Shown: positions 39,301 through 48,586 of the stretch, in pieces
Numbering within the stretch: the stretch's first letter is position 1
Layout of the letters: every line of letters begins with the position of its first letter
Source: Novipirellula caenicola
GTDB taxonomy: Bacteria > Planctomycetota > Planctomycetia > Pirellulales > Pirellulaceae
Length of the DNA: 64,000 nucleotides
Direction of reading: 5' to 3'
NCBI RefSeq assembly: GCF_039545035.1
Contig: NZ_BAABRO010000013.1
Span: 186,001-250,000 of the forward strand
The notes under the pieces: generated by a model
The model's input: only the letters and a program-made list of their open reading frames with translations
What the model was told of the DNA's origin: nothing
Databases searched by the model: none
Made by a program: the position numbers and the translations under genes

Positions 39301-41211
39301 ATGCATGCCCAGCCGCCGCTCCAATTGACTCGTTGCGCAGCGGCATTGACGCTGATCACGCTGGCGATCGCATGGGTATCGGGTTGTCGCTCGCCCCCGG
39401 TTCGTCCCTTCGCGAATGCTGGACTTGATAAAAAGACTGTCGCCAACGCAGATTCGCCAACAAAAGCGGCAAGGGAATCGCTACTGCAGACGGTTTCGTT
39501 TGCAGAGCCAATTCTGCCATCTCAGACCGATTTCTTTGCGGGATCGGTGGCCGAGCGAATCCCACCGAGTGCGGATGAGTTCGACCAGTTGACGCCATGG
39601 CACTTGACGCTGGACGAAGCGGTGATGTTGGCGCTGGACAACAGCCAGGTGATTCGGGATCGCGGCGGTCGCGTTTTGACGTTTCCCGATGCCGTGCGGA
39701 CCACACTGGATCCGGCGGTCTTACGAAGCGACCCGAACCTCGGAATCGATGCAAGCTTGTCGGCCTTCGACACTCAATTCGAGACTGGCCTGGTTTACAA
39801 CGGCGGCGGCAGCTCGGTTAATTCCGCATTTTCGAGTGGCCAATTTGGCGTTTTCGCCCAACCCGAAACGCTGGCAAAGATGGGAGTCGGCCGCATCTTG
39901 CGGTCGGGCACGAAGGTGTCGGTGGGTGGCGTCGGCGGCTATGACGAGGACCTCGCCGGCGGATTCTATGCTGCCTACGGAGCCGAAGCACGTCACCCGT
40001 TGATGCGTGGTGCGGGAACACAATTCAACCAAATCGCGGGCCCGATGGCGAAGCCCGGCATGTACCGTGGGGTGCTGATCTCGCAGCTCGAACACAATCA
40101 AGCGCGGTTGGAAGTCGAACAATCGGTATCCGAATTGGTTCGCGATGTCGCGATCGTTTACTGGGAGTTGTTCTTTGCCTATCAAAACCTCGAGGCCAAG
40201 CGAACGGCCTTGGACAACGCCCGGCAAGCGTGGGAACGGGAACAGCAACGAGTCGCTCAAAACGTCAGCCCGGCGGACGTCGAGGCGCTCGCTCGCCAGC
40301 AGTACTATTCTGCCGAAGCCGGTGTCCGCAACGCGATCTGCGGCACTACTCCAGGCCAAACGGGCGTGTACAACGTCGAGCTAAAGTTGCGAACCCTGCT
40401 GGCGCTTCCCACGACCGACGATCGACTGATCCATCCCGTCGGTCCGCCGCTCGAGGCGTCACTTCGTTTCGATTGGCAAGAGAGTGACGCACTCGCCCAA
40501 GTCAACCGAATCGAACTTCGCAAGCAGCAATACGAGATCAATAAACGCGTCTTGGAACTCAAGGCCGCTCGAAACTTGCAACGCCCTCAGGTCGACTTGA
40601 TCGGAAAGTATCGCCGTTTGGCTGATGATCCCTCGACCGATACTGCACTGTTCAGTGAAGCGCTGCAGGGATGGCAAGTGGGAATCGAATACAGTCGTCC
40701 AGTCTTGAACCGACGCGAGAATGCCGCGGTACACAGTGCACACATGCAACTGTCTCGGGCACGAGCAATTGCAGAGGAACAACGCCGGCACATCACATCG
40801 GAACTGCGTGCAGCCTTCATCGAGCTCGACCGGGCCTATGGTGCAATGAATTCGATGGCACAAAGTCGCGATGCGTCCTTGATTCGGTTGAATGCCCAAT
40901 CAGAGCGTCATGCCGCAGGCGATGTGCATGTGGAAGAGGTGCTGGAAGCTCAAGTCCGTGCAACACAAGCGGAAACGCAATTCCAACGCAGTTTGGTCGA
41001 CTACAACTTGGCGTTCATCAAAGTGCACCACGCACGCGGCACGCTGCTGAGTGTGATGGGGGTTGGATTCGGGGAACCGACCATCAACGAATGCCGGTTT
41101 GCGTTAAATTCACCCTCGGTGTTTGCCCGTCCCGAGGACTTCAAAAACGATGACTCCGAGCTACGAACCGCCACCACCCCTTTGCTTGAATCATCGATCA
41201 CGCCACGATAG
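39301..41211 (+). CDS. TolC-family outer-membrane efflux lipoprotein
   Basis: 636 residues. The signal peptide ends in a lipobox (AIAWVSGC, lipidated Cys29), as in OprM-type channels. A long linker leads to the repeated OEP domain rich in coiled coil: HLTLDEAVMLALDNSQVIRD, then VRDVAIVYWELFFAYQNLEAKRTAL split by a turn, then LRAAFIELDRAYGAM and VHVEEVLEAQVRATQAE. TolC proteins form the outer-membrane and periplasmic duct for tripartite pumps. The MacA-type adaptor and MacB-type transporter encoded 14-16 kb away on the other strand are the obvious partners. The C-terminus after the second helical repeat is polar and probably disordered. Confidence 0.92.
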   Translation: MHAQPPLQLTRCAAALTLITLAIAWVSGCRSPPVRPFANAGLDKKTVANADSPTKAARESLLQTVSFAEPILPSQTDFFAGSVAERIPPSADEFDQLTPWHLTLDEAVMLALDNSQVIRDRGGRVLTFPDAVRTTLDPAVLRSDPNLGIDASLSAFDTQFETGLVYNGGGSSVNSAFSSGQFGVFAQPETLAKMGVGRILRSGTKVSVGGVGGYDEDLAGGFYAAYGAEARHPLMRGAGTQFNQIAGPMAKPGMYRGVLISQLEHNQARLEVEQSVSELVRDVAIVYWELFFAYQNLEAKRTALDNARQAWEREQQRVAQNVSPADVEALARQQYYSAEAGVRNAICGTTPGQTGVYNVELKLRTLLALPTTDDRLIHPVGPPLEASLRFDWQESDALAQVNRIELRKQQYEINKRVLELKAARNLQRPQVDLIGKYRRLADDPSTDTALFSEALQGWQVGIEYSRPVLNRRENAAVHSAHMQLSRARAIAEEQRRHITSELRAAFIELDRAYGAMNSMAQSRDASLIRLNAQSERHAAGDVHVEEVLEAQVRATQAETQFQRSLVDYNLAFIKVHHARGTLLSVMGVGFGEPTINECRFALNSPSVFARPEDFKNDDSELRTATTPLLESSITPR

Positions 41212-41280
41212 TGCAAGTGTCGCTGATCGCTCCGCGATCTTGGCGTGTGATCGCGGGGGACGTGCGATTCTATTACCGAG

Positions 41281-41344
41281 GTAGCGGAACTCGTCAAGAG
41301 TTTCGACCATCCTGGAAAACGAAAGTCTTGACGACTTCCGCTAC
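41281..41344. repeat. GTAG-bounded palindromic element (GTAGCGGAACTCG family)
   Basis: 64 bp. Left arm 41281-41305 begins GTAGCGGAACTCGTCAAG; the right arm 41320-41344 is its inverse with two mismatches and ends CTAC. It can fold into a 25-bp stem with a 14-nt loop. A second copy at 44455-44647 is broken by a miniature mobile element. Confidence 0.93.
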
Positions 41345-41415
41345 GACCAAACCCGTCATTTAATTGAATCGCACGTCCCGAGCGATCAACGACTTTGTTT
41401 TTTGGATTGTGCACG

Positions 41416-42555
41416 GTGAAAATCGGATTCTATTCGACAATGACGGGAATGCCGTGGGGCGGCAGCGAAGTGCTGTGGTCTCGTGTGGCCCACCGACTGC
41501 TCGATAATGACATCCAAGTCACGGTGAACTACCGCTGGTGGGAGGACACACCCCGCGAACTGGATCGTTTACGTTCCGCAGGGGCAACCGTTTGGCTACG
41601 CCGAGATCCGACATGGCGATCGTGGCCGTATCGGCTGAAGTCGCCGCTGAACCTTGAAAAAGAAACCGACCATCTACGACGTTGGCTCGCTCGCGAACAG
41701 CCGGATTTTGTGCTCGTCATTCTCGGCTACCATCTCAATGCGGTCACTCCCGCGGCGGAATTAATCCGCCGCCAAATCCCCTACGCGATCAACGTCCAAG
41801 CCGCCAGCACCGAGTCGTTGGACGACATCTATCTGGACGAATTCCAGGCCGCGTACACGAATGCCGAAAAGGTGTTTTTTGTTTCGCAAGAAAACCTTGA
41901 TCGTGCCGAAACGACTCTGGCCATCGAGCTGGATCAAGCCGAAATCATCGATAATCCGTTCAATGTCGACTGGCATGCGGCCCCAACTTGGCCCGCTGCC
42001 GATGACGGATTCCGGCTAGCCTGCGTTGGCCGAATTCATTTCACGTCGAAAGGCCAAGACTTGCTGATCGACGTGCTGAAGCAAGACAAGTGGCGTGACC
42101 GAAATCTATCGATTCGGCTGTTCGGCGATTCGCAAGGCAATCGCACACAGATGGAGCGGTTGATTGAGCGTTACGGTCTGCAAACTCAGATTCAATTGGC
42201 AGGCTACTCGGAAAACATCGAAGACGTTTGGGCGAATCATCATGGATTGATCCTTCCTTCGCGTTTCGAAGGGGCCGCGTTGGCCATCGTCGAAACGATG
42301 CTCTGTAATCGGGTCTGCATTACCACCGATGTCGGACGCAATCGCGAGCTGATTGATGATGGGGAAACAGGGTTTATCGCACCCGCAGCAACTGCCGATC
42401 TGCTCGACACTGCCCTGGAAACCGCATGGCAGAGACGCGACGACTGGCAAGCCATGGGGGAACTCGCAGGTACGCGGATTCGCCAGCGTTACAGCGAGGA
42501 TCCAATCGCTGATTTCTACGACAAGATTGCCGATCTAGCCTCGATGCACAGGTAA
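41416..42555 (+). CDS. Glycosyltransferase family 4
   Basis: 379 residues from a GTG at 41416 that opens VKIGFYSTMTGMPWGGSEVL; a TTG seven codons earlier is the alternative. The N-terminal lobe has the glycine-rich GMPWGGSEVLWSRVAHRLL of retaining GT-B enzymes. The C-terminal lobe has VGRIHFTSKGQDLLIDVL and the nucleotide-sugar site SRFEGAALAIVETMLCNR with the E-x7-E spacing. Soluble or peripheral at the inner membrane. It starts a run of same-strand glycosyltransferase genes and ends 4 bp before the next. It should add one sugar to the growing head group; the sugar cannot be told. Confidence 0.92.
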   Translation: MKIGFYSTMTGMPWGGSEVLWSRVAHRLLDNDIQVTVNYRWWEDTPRELDRLRSAGATVWLRRDPTWRSWPYRLKSPLNLEKETDHLRRWLAREQPDFVLVILGYHLNAVTPAAELIRRQIPYAINVQAASTESLDDIYLDEFQAAYTNAEKVFFVSQENLDRAETTLAIELDQAEIIDNPFNVDWHAAPTWPAADDGFRLACVGRIHFTSKGQDLLIDVLKQDKWRDRNLSIRLFGDSQGNRTQMERLIERYGLQTQIQLAGYSENIEDVWANHHGLILPSRFEGAALAIVETMLCNRVCITTDVGRNRELIDDGETGFIAPAATADLLDTALETAWQRRDDWQAMGELAGTRIRQRYSEDPIADFYDKIADLASMHR

Positions 42556-42559
42556 ATCC

Positions 42560-43522
42560 TTGTCCCAATACGATTCCCCCAAGTCATCGCGGCAAGTCAA
42601 GATCAGCGTTGCGATTTGCACTTGGAACCGTTCGCGTTTGCTGCGCCGCACCTTGGAACGACTACGTGAAATCAACGTGGACGATCGCTTTGAATGGGAA
42701 CTGATCCTCGTCGACAACAACTCGTCCGACGATACTCAGCAGGTCATCAACGCATTCTCGGAAACGCTACCGATCGTGTCGCTCATCGAGACGGTCCAGG
42801 GTCACTCGGCAAGCCGAAATCGTGCGATCGAAGCTGCAAGTGGCGACTACATCGTCTGGACTGACAATGATGTGCTGGTCGCTGACGACTGGCTGACTTC
42901 GTATTGTGACGCGTTTATCGCTGAACCCGACGTGGCATTCTTTGGCGGCGCCATCGAACCGTGGTTCGAACCGCCTGGTTGTCCCGATTGGATCGAAGCG
43001 ACTTGGGACAAATGCAAATCGGTCTATGCCGCACGCGATTTGGGCGAACAACCGATCGAGCTAAACGAAAACCGGCTGCCATATGGTGCTAACTTTGCAA
43101 TACGAGCCGACGTCCAGCGGCAATATCGCTTCGATCCCACGCTCGGCCGTGTCCGCTCGGGAATGATCGGAGAAGACGAGACGCAGGTCTTGAAACGGAT
43201 CGCTCGCGGCGGGGGCAATGGCCGCTGGGTTCCTAACGCCAAGGTCCAACACATCATCCCCGCTGACCGAGCCACCGAGCGGTACGTGCAATCCTATTTT
43301 GTGGGGCAGGGACAAGCCAATGTGATGTTTGGCAAACCAAGTCGGCATCGGATGGCCGCATTTGTTGACGCCGCCTTTCATTCGCTGCTGTATCGGTCAA
43401 AGCGACACAGGACGCAGCCTGATGAATGGGTGTCTCATTTGATTCGGTCGAGCATTTCGTGGGGTGAATTCAAGATGCATTCGCTGAAACCAACCGCAAC
43501 GCCTCGCTCGCCTCGTCGTTAA
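42560..43522 (+). CDS. Glycosyltransferase family 2
   Basis: 320 residues from a TTG at 42560, 4 bp after the previous stop. GT-A fold: ISVAICTWNRSRLLRRTLER at the nucleotide site, ELILVDNNSSDDT, and the metal-binding DYIVWTDNDVLVADDWL in place of DxD, then IGEDETQVLKRIAR as the catalytic acidic motif. No membrane spans. It belongs to the same operon-like run as the preceding GT4 gene. The last 53 bp overlap the convergent sulfotransferase gene, so both C-termini are encoded on opposite strands of one segment. Confidence 0.9.
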   Translation: MSQYDSPKSSRQVKISVAICTWNRSRLLRRTLERLREINVDDRFEWELILVDNNSSDDTQQVINAFSETLPIVSLIETVQGHSASRNRAIEAASGDYIVWTDNDVLVADDWLTSYCDAFIAEPDVAFFGGAIEPWFEPPGCPDWIEATWDKCKSVYAARDLGEQPIELNENRLPYGANFAIRADVQRQYRFDPTLGRVRSGMIGEDETQVLKRIARGGGNGRWVPNAKVQHIIPADRATERYVQSYFVGQGQANVMFGKPSRHRMAAFVDAAFHSLLYRSKRHRTQPDEWVSHLIRSSISWGEFKMHSLKPTATPRSPRR

Positions 43523-44333
43523 ACCACGCGAGTTGCTCGGCGGTGAAATACTCTTGCCAAGTTCCAGCACGTCCGCGGCGATAAAAATCGTTCGGACGGT
43601 TGGTATCGGGTGAGCCAAACCCCGGTTCTGTCAATGCATTCAGCGGACTCGCCTTTGCCACAGACAGACCGAGAAACTGGTAAATCTCGTTTCGATATTT
43701 CAGCGTATCCGTCTGCAGATCCTCATAGCGAATCCAGTAATACGGCAGATCGATCTCTGCTCGATCAGCCGACTGCATCATCTGGAAATCGTCGACGATT
43801 GCTGCGTTCCACTGCGACGCGAACTCACGCACAACGGTCTCACACGCCAACAACTCTTGTTTGCGTTGTTCAAAATAGTTCGGATCAGTCTTGAACCGCT
43901 GCAAGTTTTCTTGCATTCGCGGCCCTGCATTGAAGTTGTAGTTCAGCGTATGGTACGCCCAACTGACCACGGCATCGCGACCGTCCCGCGTGATGTAGAG
44001 TTGCCGGACGCCTGGGACAAACGTCGAGCGAAGCGTACAGGGTGTCCGGTCGCCGCACCATCGCTTGTTGCCACAAACATCGCGGATCAACTGCTTTACC
44101 ATTCGGTAGAAAGCAACTTCGAGGAATCCAGACTGCTTCTCGCGGCTCAAAATTCCCCAGGGAGCAGACTGAATGGCACGCACACTTTCGAACAGAGGAC
44201 GCAAATGAAATTCACCCGTGCATCCGATCTGGGGATGCAGATTCATCAGATTGCAAAGCCAATTGGTCCCCGATTTGGCGTAGCCCCGAATGAAGAAAAC
44301 ATCCGATTGCCGCGAGCGAAAAAGTTTTCTCAT
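43470..44333 (-). CDS. Sulfotransferase (PAPS-dependent)
   Basis: 287 residues from the ATG at 44333. The 5'-phosphosulfate loop IRGYAKSGTNWLCNLMN lies at residues 15-31 and the 3'-phosphate site QLYITRDGRDAVVSWAYHTL near 115-135, both as in carbohydrate and lipid sulfotransferases. WIRYEDLQTD and FYRRGRAGTWQEYFT, the latter a cofactor-binding loop, follow. It should transfer sulfate from PAPS to a hydroxyl on the glycosylated product. It is one of two sulfotransferases in the cluster and the only minus-strand gene in the central glycosyltransferase run. No membrane span. Confidence 0.92.
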   Translation of the reverse strand: MRKLFRSRQSDVFFIRGYAKSGTNWLCNLMNLHPQIGCTGEFHLRPLFESVRAIQSAPWGILSREKQSGFLEVAFYRMVKQLIRDVCGNKRWCGDRTPCTLRSTFVPGVRQLYITRDGRDAVVSWAYHTLNYNFNAGPRMQENLQRFKTDPNYFEQRKQELLACETVVREFASQWNAAIVDDFQMMQSADRAEIDLPYYWIRYEDLQTDTLKYRNEIYQFLGLSVAKASPLNALTEPGFGSPDTNRPNDFYRRGRAGTWQEYFTAEQLAWFNDEASEALRLVSANAS

Positions 44334-44454
44334 AGAATGTGATTCACCTACCGTCGATCGCCACCGATCGATACCTTGACCGATGCGTAAGCGGGTGGGC
44401 AAGAATCATTGATTAAGCACATTTGTTGTTTGCCCCAATGCCGTGAAGCATTTC

Positions 44455-44647
44455 GTAGCGGAACTCGTCAACGGCTTGTTGTTTTAGTCGTACGATGGAC
44501 TTCTTAGTCCGTCGAATGCGCCATTGACGGACTAGAAAGTCCATCATACACCCCTTGCCGCAGGAAACTTCATTAAATCAACAAGCCGTCAAGAGTTTCG
44601 GCGGGGGGCATACGCCATGGAACGAAAGTCTTGACGACTTCCGCTAC
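44455..44647. repeat. Second copy of the GTAGCGGAACTCG palindrome, split by an insertion
   Basis: Left arm 44455-44471 (GTAGCGGAACTCGTCAA), then 117 bp of foreign sequence, then the rest of the element 44589-44647 ending CTAC. Compared with the intact copy at 41281-41344 the break falls after GTCAA, and TCAA is present on both sides. It lies in the 516-bp gap between the divergent sulfotransferase and GT4 genes; the rest of that gap shows nothing I can name. Confidence 0.92.
44472..44588. mobile_element. 117-bp miniature inverted-repeat element (MITE-like)
   Basis: Terminal inverted repeats CGGCTTGTTG (44472-44481) and CAACAAGCCG (44579-44588) are perfect over 10 bp and partly continue inward. 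TCAA flanks both ends (44468-44471 and 44589-44592) as a 4-bp target duplication, and the uninterrupted palindrome at 41281 shows the empty site. Inside is a second inverted repeat, 44494-44513 against 44526-44545 (GATGGACTTCTTAGTCCGTC), nearly perfect. There is no open frame, so it would need a transposase supplied elsewhere. Confidence 0.85.
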
Positions 44648-44849
44648 GTTGAAGATGCACCTACCCTTTGAGGCGATTGCCCCGGTTGACCGTGGGAACC
44701 GTGGCAAACGCCAACACGACGAACCTATCGAAAGACTCTAACCTACCTGCGTAGCAGCGTATCGTCTTCCATTTTTTACAGCAACCATGCGGCCCTGATG
44801 CGACGGCCCGTTGGCTTCGCTGGCCTCAGGCAATCCCCATTATTCTCGG

Positions 44850-46082
44850 ATGAAAACAATCCTCTTTGTTACCGACCAACCGTTTTGGCGGCGTGAGAAC
44901 GGGGCGCATCAGCGAAGCTGGTCGCTGGTGCAATGTCTGCGACGAAACGGCTTTCAAGTGACGGCTTTCTATTTGGTCGAAATGACTCATTCCGACGAAG
45001 CGATCTGCCGCCAACTTGAGCTGCCAGTCGTAAAGTTCCATCCCCAGGGAACACGACTTCGAGATCGATTCTCACGCTCGCTACGGCGTGCCTTTGCAAC
45101 GTTTTCCCAACCAGATCCGTCGGTCGAGACCCAGGATCCATCGGCACGAAACCCTGCAACGCTGGAAACCTATCGTTGGCCATTGGCCCCCACCCAATTC
45201 AAGTCGCTGGTGAAATCGTTGCGGCCCGATTTTGTCTTATGCAACTATGTGATCTGGGCCAATCTGCTCGATGACTTTCCCGTCGGCCGGCGACGTTTTC
45301 AAGCCCTGGTCGATACACATGACCTGCTTCATGTTCGCCAACAACAATTTGCCACTTACGACGAGGACCACTGGATCGCGATCTCGAAGGAAGAGGAATC
45401 GGCGGCGATGGCCAAGTTTGACTTGATCATCGCAGCTCAAACCGAGGAAGCCGAAACCATTCGCTCGATGGCCCCCCACAGCGACGTTGTTATCGTCGGA
45501 CATCAAACCGAGCTATCCGCCGACGCACCGCAGGTCGACTCGCACCAACATGGCGAATCCATGCCGCCTCGAATCGGGTTCATTGGATCCGACAACGCTG
45601 CCAATGTGGATGGAATCGCTTGGTTCTTGCAACATTGTTGGCCGGAGATCCACCGCCGCACCGCCGCCGAATTGGTGATTGCAGGATCGGTGAACCAGGG
45701 TCTGCGTCGCCAACGGTTTGCCGATCGCCCCGGGGTGCGGCTTCGTGGCTTTCTGCCCAATCTTGAAGATTTCTATGCCGATATCGATTTTGCGATCAAT
45801 CCGGTTCGCTTTGGCAGCGGGATCAAAATCAAGTCGATCGAATCGCTCAGTTTTGGCAAGCCGCTGGTGACCCATTCGCACAACACGCACGGTTTGTCCG
45901 CTGCCGCTATCGATAGCATGATCGTCGTTGACGATGCAAACGGCTTTGCCGAGGCGGTGATTCGCTTGATCCACGATCACGATTTACGAGGCAAGCTGAC
46001 GAAGCGAGTTCGCCAAGTCCGAGAGAGCCAACTCAGCGAGGATTCGGTCTATGCGGACCTGCTAGCCTGGCTGCGGCGATGA
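44850..46082 (+). CDS. Glycosyltransferase, GT4/GT-B type
   Basis: 410 residues from the ATG at 44850, which starts MKTILFVTDQPFWRRENGAH; a TTG at 44811 is less likely. GT-B fold: an N-terminal lobe with a glycine-poor variant of the acceptor loop (RRENGAHQRSWSLVQCL), and a C-terminal lobe with IGFIGSDNAANVDGIAWFL, VRLRGFLPNLEDFYADIDF and FGSGIKIKSIESLSFGKPLV. These match the subgroup of glycosyltransferases that carry GSGIKIK before the active-site glutamate. Soluble. It begins a second plus-strand run of sugar-transfer genes after the insertion-bearing gap. Confidence 0.9.
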   Translation: MKTILFVTDQPFWRRENGAHQRSWSLVQCLRRNGFQVTAFYLVEMTHSDEAICRQLELPVVKFHPQGTRLRDRFSRSLRRAFATFSQPDPSVETQDPSARNPATLETYRWPLAPTQFKSLVKSLRPDFVLCNYVIWANLLDDFPVGRRRFQALVDTHDLLHVRQQQFATYDEDHWIAISKEEESAAMAKFDLIIAAQTEEAETIRSMAPHSDVVIVGHQTELSADAPQVDSHQHGESMPPRIGFIGSDNAANVDGIAWFLQHCWPEIHRRTAAELVIAGSVNQGLRRQRFADRPGVRLRGFLPNLEDFYADIDFAINPVRFGSGIKIKSIESLSFGKPLVTHSHNTHGLSAAAIDSMIVVDDANGFAEAVIRLIHDHDLRGKLTKRVRQVRESQLSEDSVYADLLAWLRR

Positions 46083-46207
46083 TCGAGTCAATCGCGTCCT
46101 ACTTGATTGGTTTTGCTTGATAGGCGATAGTTGCAGGATCAAAACGACTTGATTGGCAGTGAATCTCGATCAAGACGCGACGCTAAACCTCACGGGCGGG
46201 CCCTGCG

Positions 46208-47524
46208 GTGGCAACGGGAACAATCTTTTATGTGGGAACCGAATCGGAAGTAGCGCATCACGCGCGGCCGCTGCAGCAACGAATGCCGATTCGCATCACA
46301 CCGCCGGATGTGGTGACAAACGAGGCCCGGCCCGGTGACTTGGCCATTTTCTTTTCGGAACACTTTGACCGGTTCCGTAGTGCCATTCATGATCTGAAAC
46401 GCCGAAACGTGGCCACGTTGTATGCGATCGACGGCATCTTAGAGTGGCGAAACGCTTGGCAGAACCGTGAAACCGAACCAGCTTGCCCGTGGACAATGCG
46501 GCCCGTTCTGTGTCACAAGGTGGCATGTATCGGAGCCTCGCAAGCACGAACGCTGTCCACATGGGGCAACACCGAAAAAGTGGAAGTCGTCGGCATTCCG
46601 CGGCTGGATCATCTTCGCCTCGAAGCCACGCCAGCGGATACGGCCCCGCGGGAATCTCGACCAGACCAACAGCTGCGGCTGTTGGTCATGACGGCCAAAT
46701 GGCCAGGCTTCACGGAAGCACAACGTCACCAGATCGCTCAATCACTAATCGATGTCAAAGCTTGGGCCGACACCACCGCTGCGGTGGGCAACCGGCCGAT
46801 CGAATTGATTTGGCGATTGACGGGAGGAATGGACCGTATCATAGGAGTCGAGAATTCGCTTCGGGATACCACGGGCGAAGATCTGATCACTGCGCTACAA
46901 CGTTCCGATGCGGTGATCACCACGCCGTCGACCGCTCAGCTTGAATCGATGTTGGTCGGCAAACCCACCGCAATCTTGGATTACACCAACAGCCCGCTGT
47001 ATGTCGACGCGGCTTGGCGAATCACGTGCCAAGGACAACTCGACCACACAATCACGCAATTGTGCGATCCGCCCGCCGAGCGAATGCATTATCAGCACAC
47101 GGTGCTGGCCGACTCGTTGCAACATGATGCCGATGCCACCGATCGGATGATGATGTTGATTGACAAAATGAGCGAACACGCAAACGCCATGGCAACGCAC
47201 CAGCAACCGCTGCAGTTCCCAGCGGCGTTGTTGCCACCGCTGGCGAACCCAACGCCGCTGCTGTGCGCCGAATCGATATTCCCCGAGCGTGCCGCTGCCA
47301 CGCAGAACGACGCTGGCATGTTGTCGATCGAATTGGCGGATGCACAACGCGAAATCAAATTACTCCGTGCGACCATCCAACAATTGCAATTGGAACTCGG
47401 GCAAGCCCACGAAATTTTTGACACCATTCGCAATCATCCGATTGCGGGGCCAGTGGTTCGCACGCGAGAAAAAATCCTGAAATGGGTTTCCAAGTCCAAA
47501 GCCAATGGCACCAATGCAACTTAG
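46208..47524 (+). CDS. GT-B-type glycosyltransferase-like protein with C-terminal coiled coil
   Basis: 438 residues from a GTG at 46208. I recognise the fold but not the family. VVGIPRLDHLRLEA, LLVMTAKWPGFTEAQRHQI and, most telling, TTPSTAQLESMLVGKPTAIL with a following DYTNSPLYVDAAW look like the nucleotide-sugar half of polysaccharide-type GT-B enzymes (CDP-glycerol or epimerase-like). The C-terminus from about 385 is a leucine-heptad coiled coil (REIKLLRATIQQLQLELGQ), which suggests dimerisation or docking to a partner. It lies 6 bp before the GT8 gene and so shares its transcript. Confidence 0.7.
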   Translation: MATGTIFYVGTESEVAHHARPLQQRMPIRITPPDVVTNEARPGDLAIFFSEHFDRFRSAIHDLKRRNVATLYAIDGILEWRNAWQNRETEPACPWTMRPVLCHKVACIGASQARTLSTWGNTEKVEVVGIPRLDHLRLEATPADTAPRESRPDQQLRLLVMTAKWPGFTEAQRHQIAQSLIDVKAWADTTAAVGNRPIELIWRLTGGMDRIIGVENSLRDTTGEDLITALQRSDAVITTPSTAQLESMLVGKPTAILDYTNSPLYVDAAWRITCQGQLDHTITQLCDPPAERMHYQHTVLADSLQHDADATDRMMMLIDKMSEHANAMATHQQPLQFPAALLPPLANPTPLLCAESIFPERAAATQNDAGMLSIELADAQREIKLLRATIQQLQLELGQAHEIFDTIRNHPIAGPVVRTREKILKWVSKSKANGTNAT

Positions 47525-47530
47525 CAAACG

Positions 47531-48586
47531 ATGAACCAGTCCTCTGCATCGCTTACCGAGAATCGATTGCCCGAATCACCAAAGGTGAAACGGATCGATG
47601 TGGTATGCGCCGCGGACGATGCCTACGTGATGCCGCTGGCGGTGACCTTAAAAAGTGCCTGTCGTCATCTCGCCGCTGGAGTCCAAATTCGTCTGTTCTT
47701 GCTGACTGGCGAAATCGTTGACGACAACTGGTCGCTGCTCGAGCAAACGCTCGCTGGCGAACCGATCGAAATCCATCCCATCAAACCCGATCTGGATACC
47801 ATTTCTGATCTTTCGATTTCGCATCACATTTCGCACACCGCCTACTATCGGTTACTCACTGCGGAATTGGTGCCAAGCGATGTCACCAAAGCGATCTATT
47901 TGGATTGCGACCTGTTCATCAAAGAGGACATAACGAGGCTTTGGGATTTGCCGATCGCTCAGCACTATTGCCTTGCCACCGCCGACGCCGCGTGTCCCTT
48001 TGTCGATGCCAAAAAAGGCTGTGCAAATTACCGACTTGCCAATCCCTACATGGCGACGCGGCGGCCGATTCCAAACTATCGCCAATTAGGTTTGGATGGT
48101 GCCGCGGAGTATTTCAACAGTGGAGTGATGGTATTGAGCGTCGAGCGTTGGCGAGCAGAAAATGTGGCCGAGCAGTTACTGAAAATCTTGCGTGACAATC
48201 GCAATCACGTGTGGTGCTGGGACCAATATGCGCTGAACGTACTGTGTCACGGCCAGTGGGGACGTTTTGAGCCTCGCTGGAATCAAGGCGCCCATGTGTT
48301 CGAATACCCATCACCGGACCATGCCCCAATCGATCGCCGACAGTGGTTGGAAATGAAAACCAACCCCGCGATTGTGCACTTCACGACCGAGTTCAAACCT
48401 TGGCAAGCGGGATCGAATCATCCTCGCAGTGAAGTGTTTTTCGAAGGACTCGCCGCTACCGCATGGCAGGATTGGCGTCCTCCTAAACCCGATCCAAGTT
48501 TTCAACATTGGTTCAATCGGCGAATGGTCAACATGATCAAACGAACCACCATCACGTCTCGAAAAATTACATCGGTGTGGGCCTAA
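47531..48586 (+). CDS. Glycosyltransferase family 8
   Basis: 351 residues. The GT8 pattern is clear: VVCAADDAYVMPLAVTLKSA, ISHTAYYRLLTAELVP, the metal-binding KAIYLDCDLFIKEDI with Asp-x-Asp, YFNSGVMVLSVERWR, DQYALNVLCHGQW and VHFTTEFKPWQAG. Family members are retaining enzymes using UDP-glucose or UDP-galactose, as in LPS core synthesis. The gene fits tightly between neighbours: 6 bp after the previous stop, and its own stop abuts the next ATG. Cytoplasmic or peripheral. A hexose transferred to the head group is the natural reading. Confidence 0.93.
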   Translation: MNQSSASLTENRLPESPKVKRIDVVCAADDAYVMPLAVTLKSACRHLAAGVQIRLFLLTGEIVDDNWSLLEQTLAGEPIEIHPIKPDLDTISDLSISHHISHTAYYRLLTAELVPSDVTKAIYLDCDLFIKEDITRLWDLPIAQHYCLATADAACPFVDAKKGCANYRLANPYMATRRPIPNYRQLGLDGAAEYFNSGVMVLSVERWRAENVAEQLLKILRDNRNHVWCWDQYALNVLCHGQWGRFEPRWNQGAHVFEYPSPDHAPIDRRQWLEMKTNPAIVHFTTEFKPWQAGSNHPRSEVFFEGLAATAWQDWRPPKPDPSFQHWFNRRMVNMIKRTTITSRKITSVWA

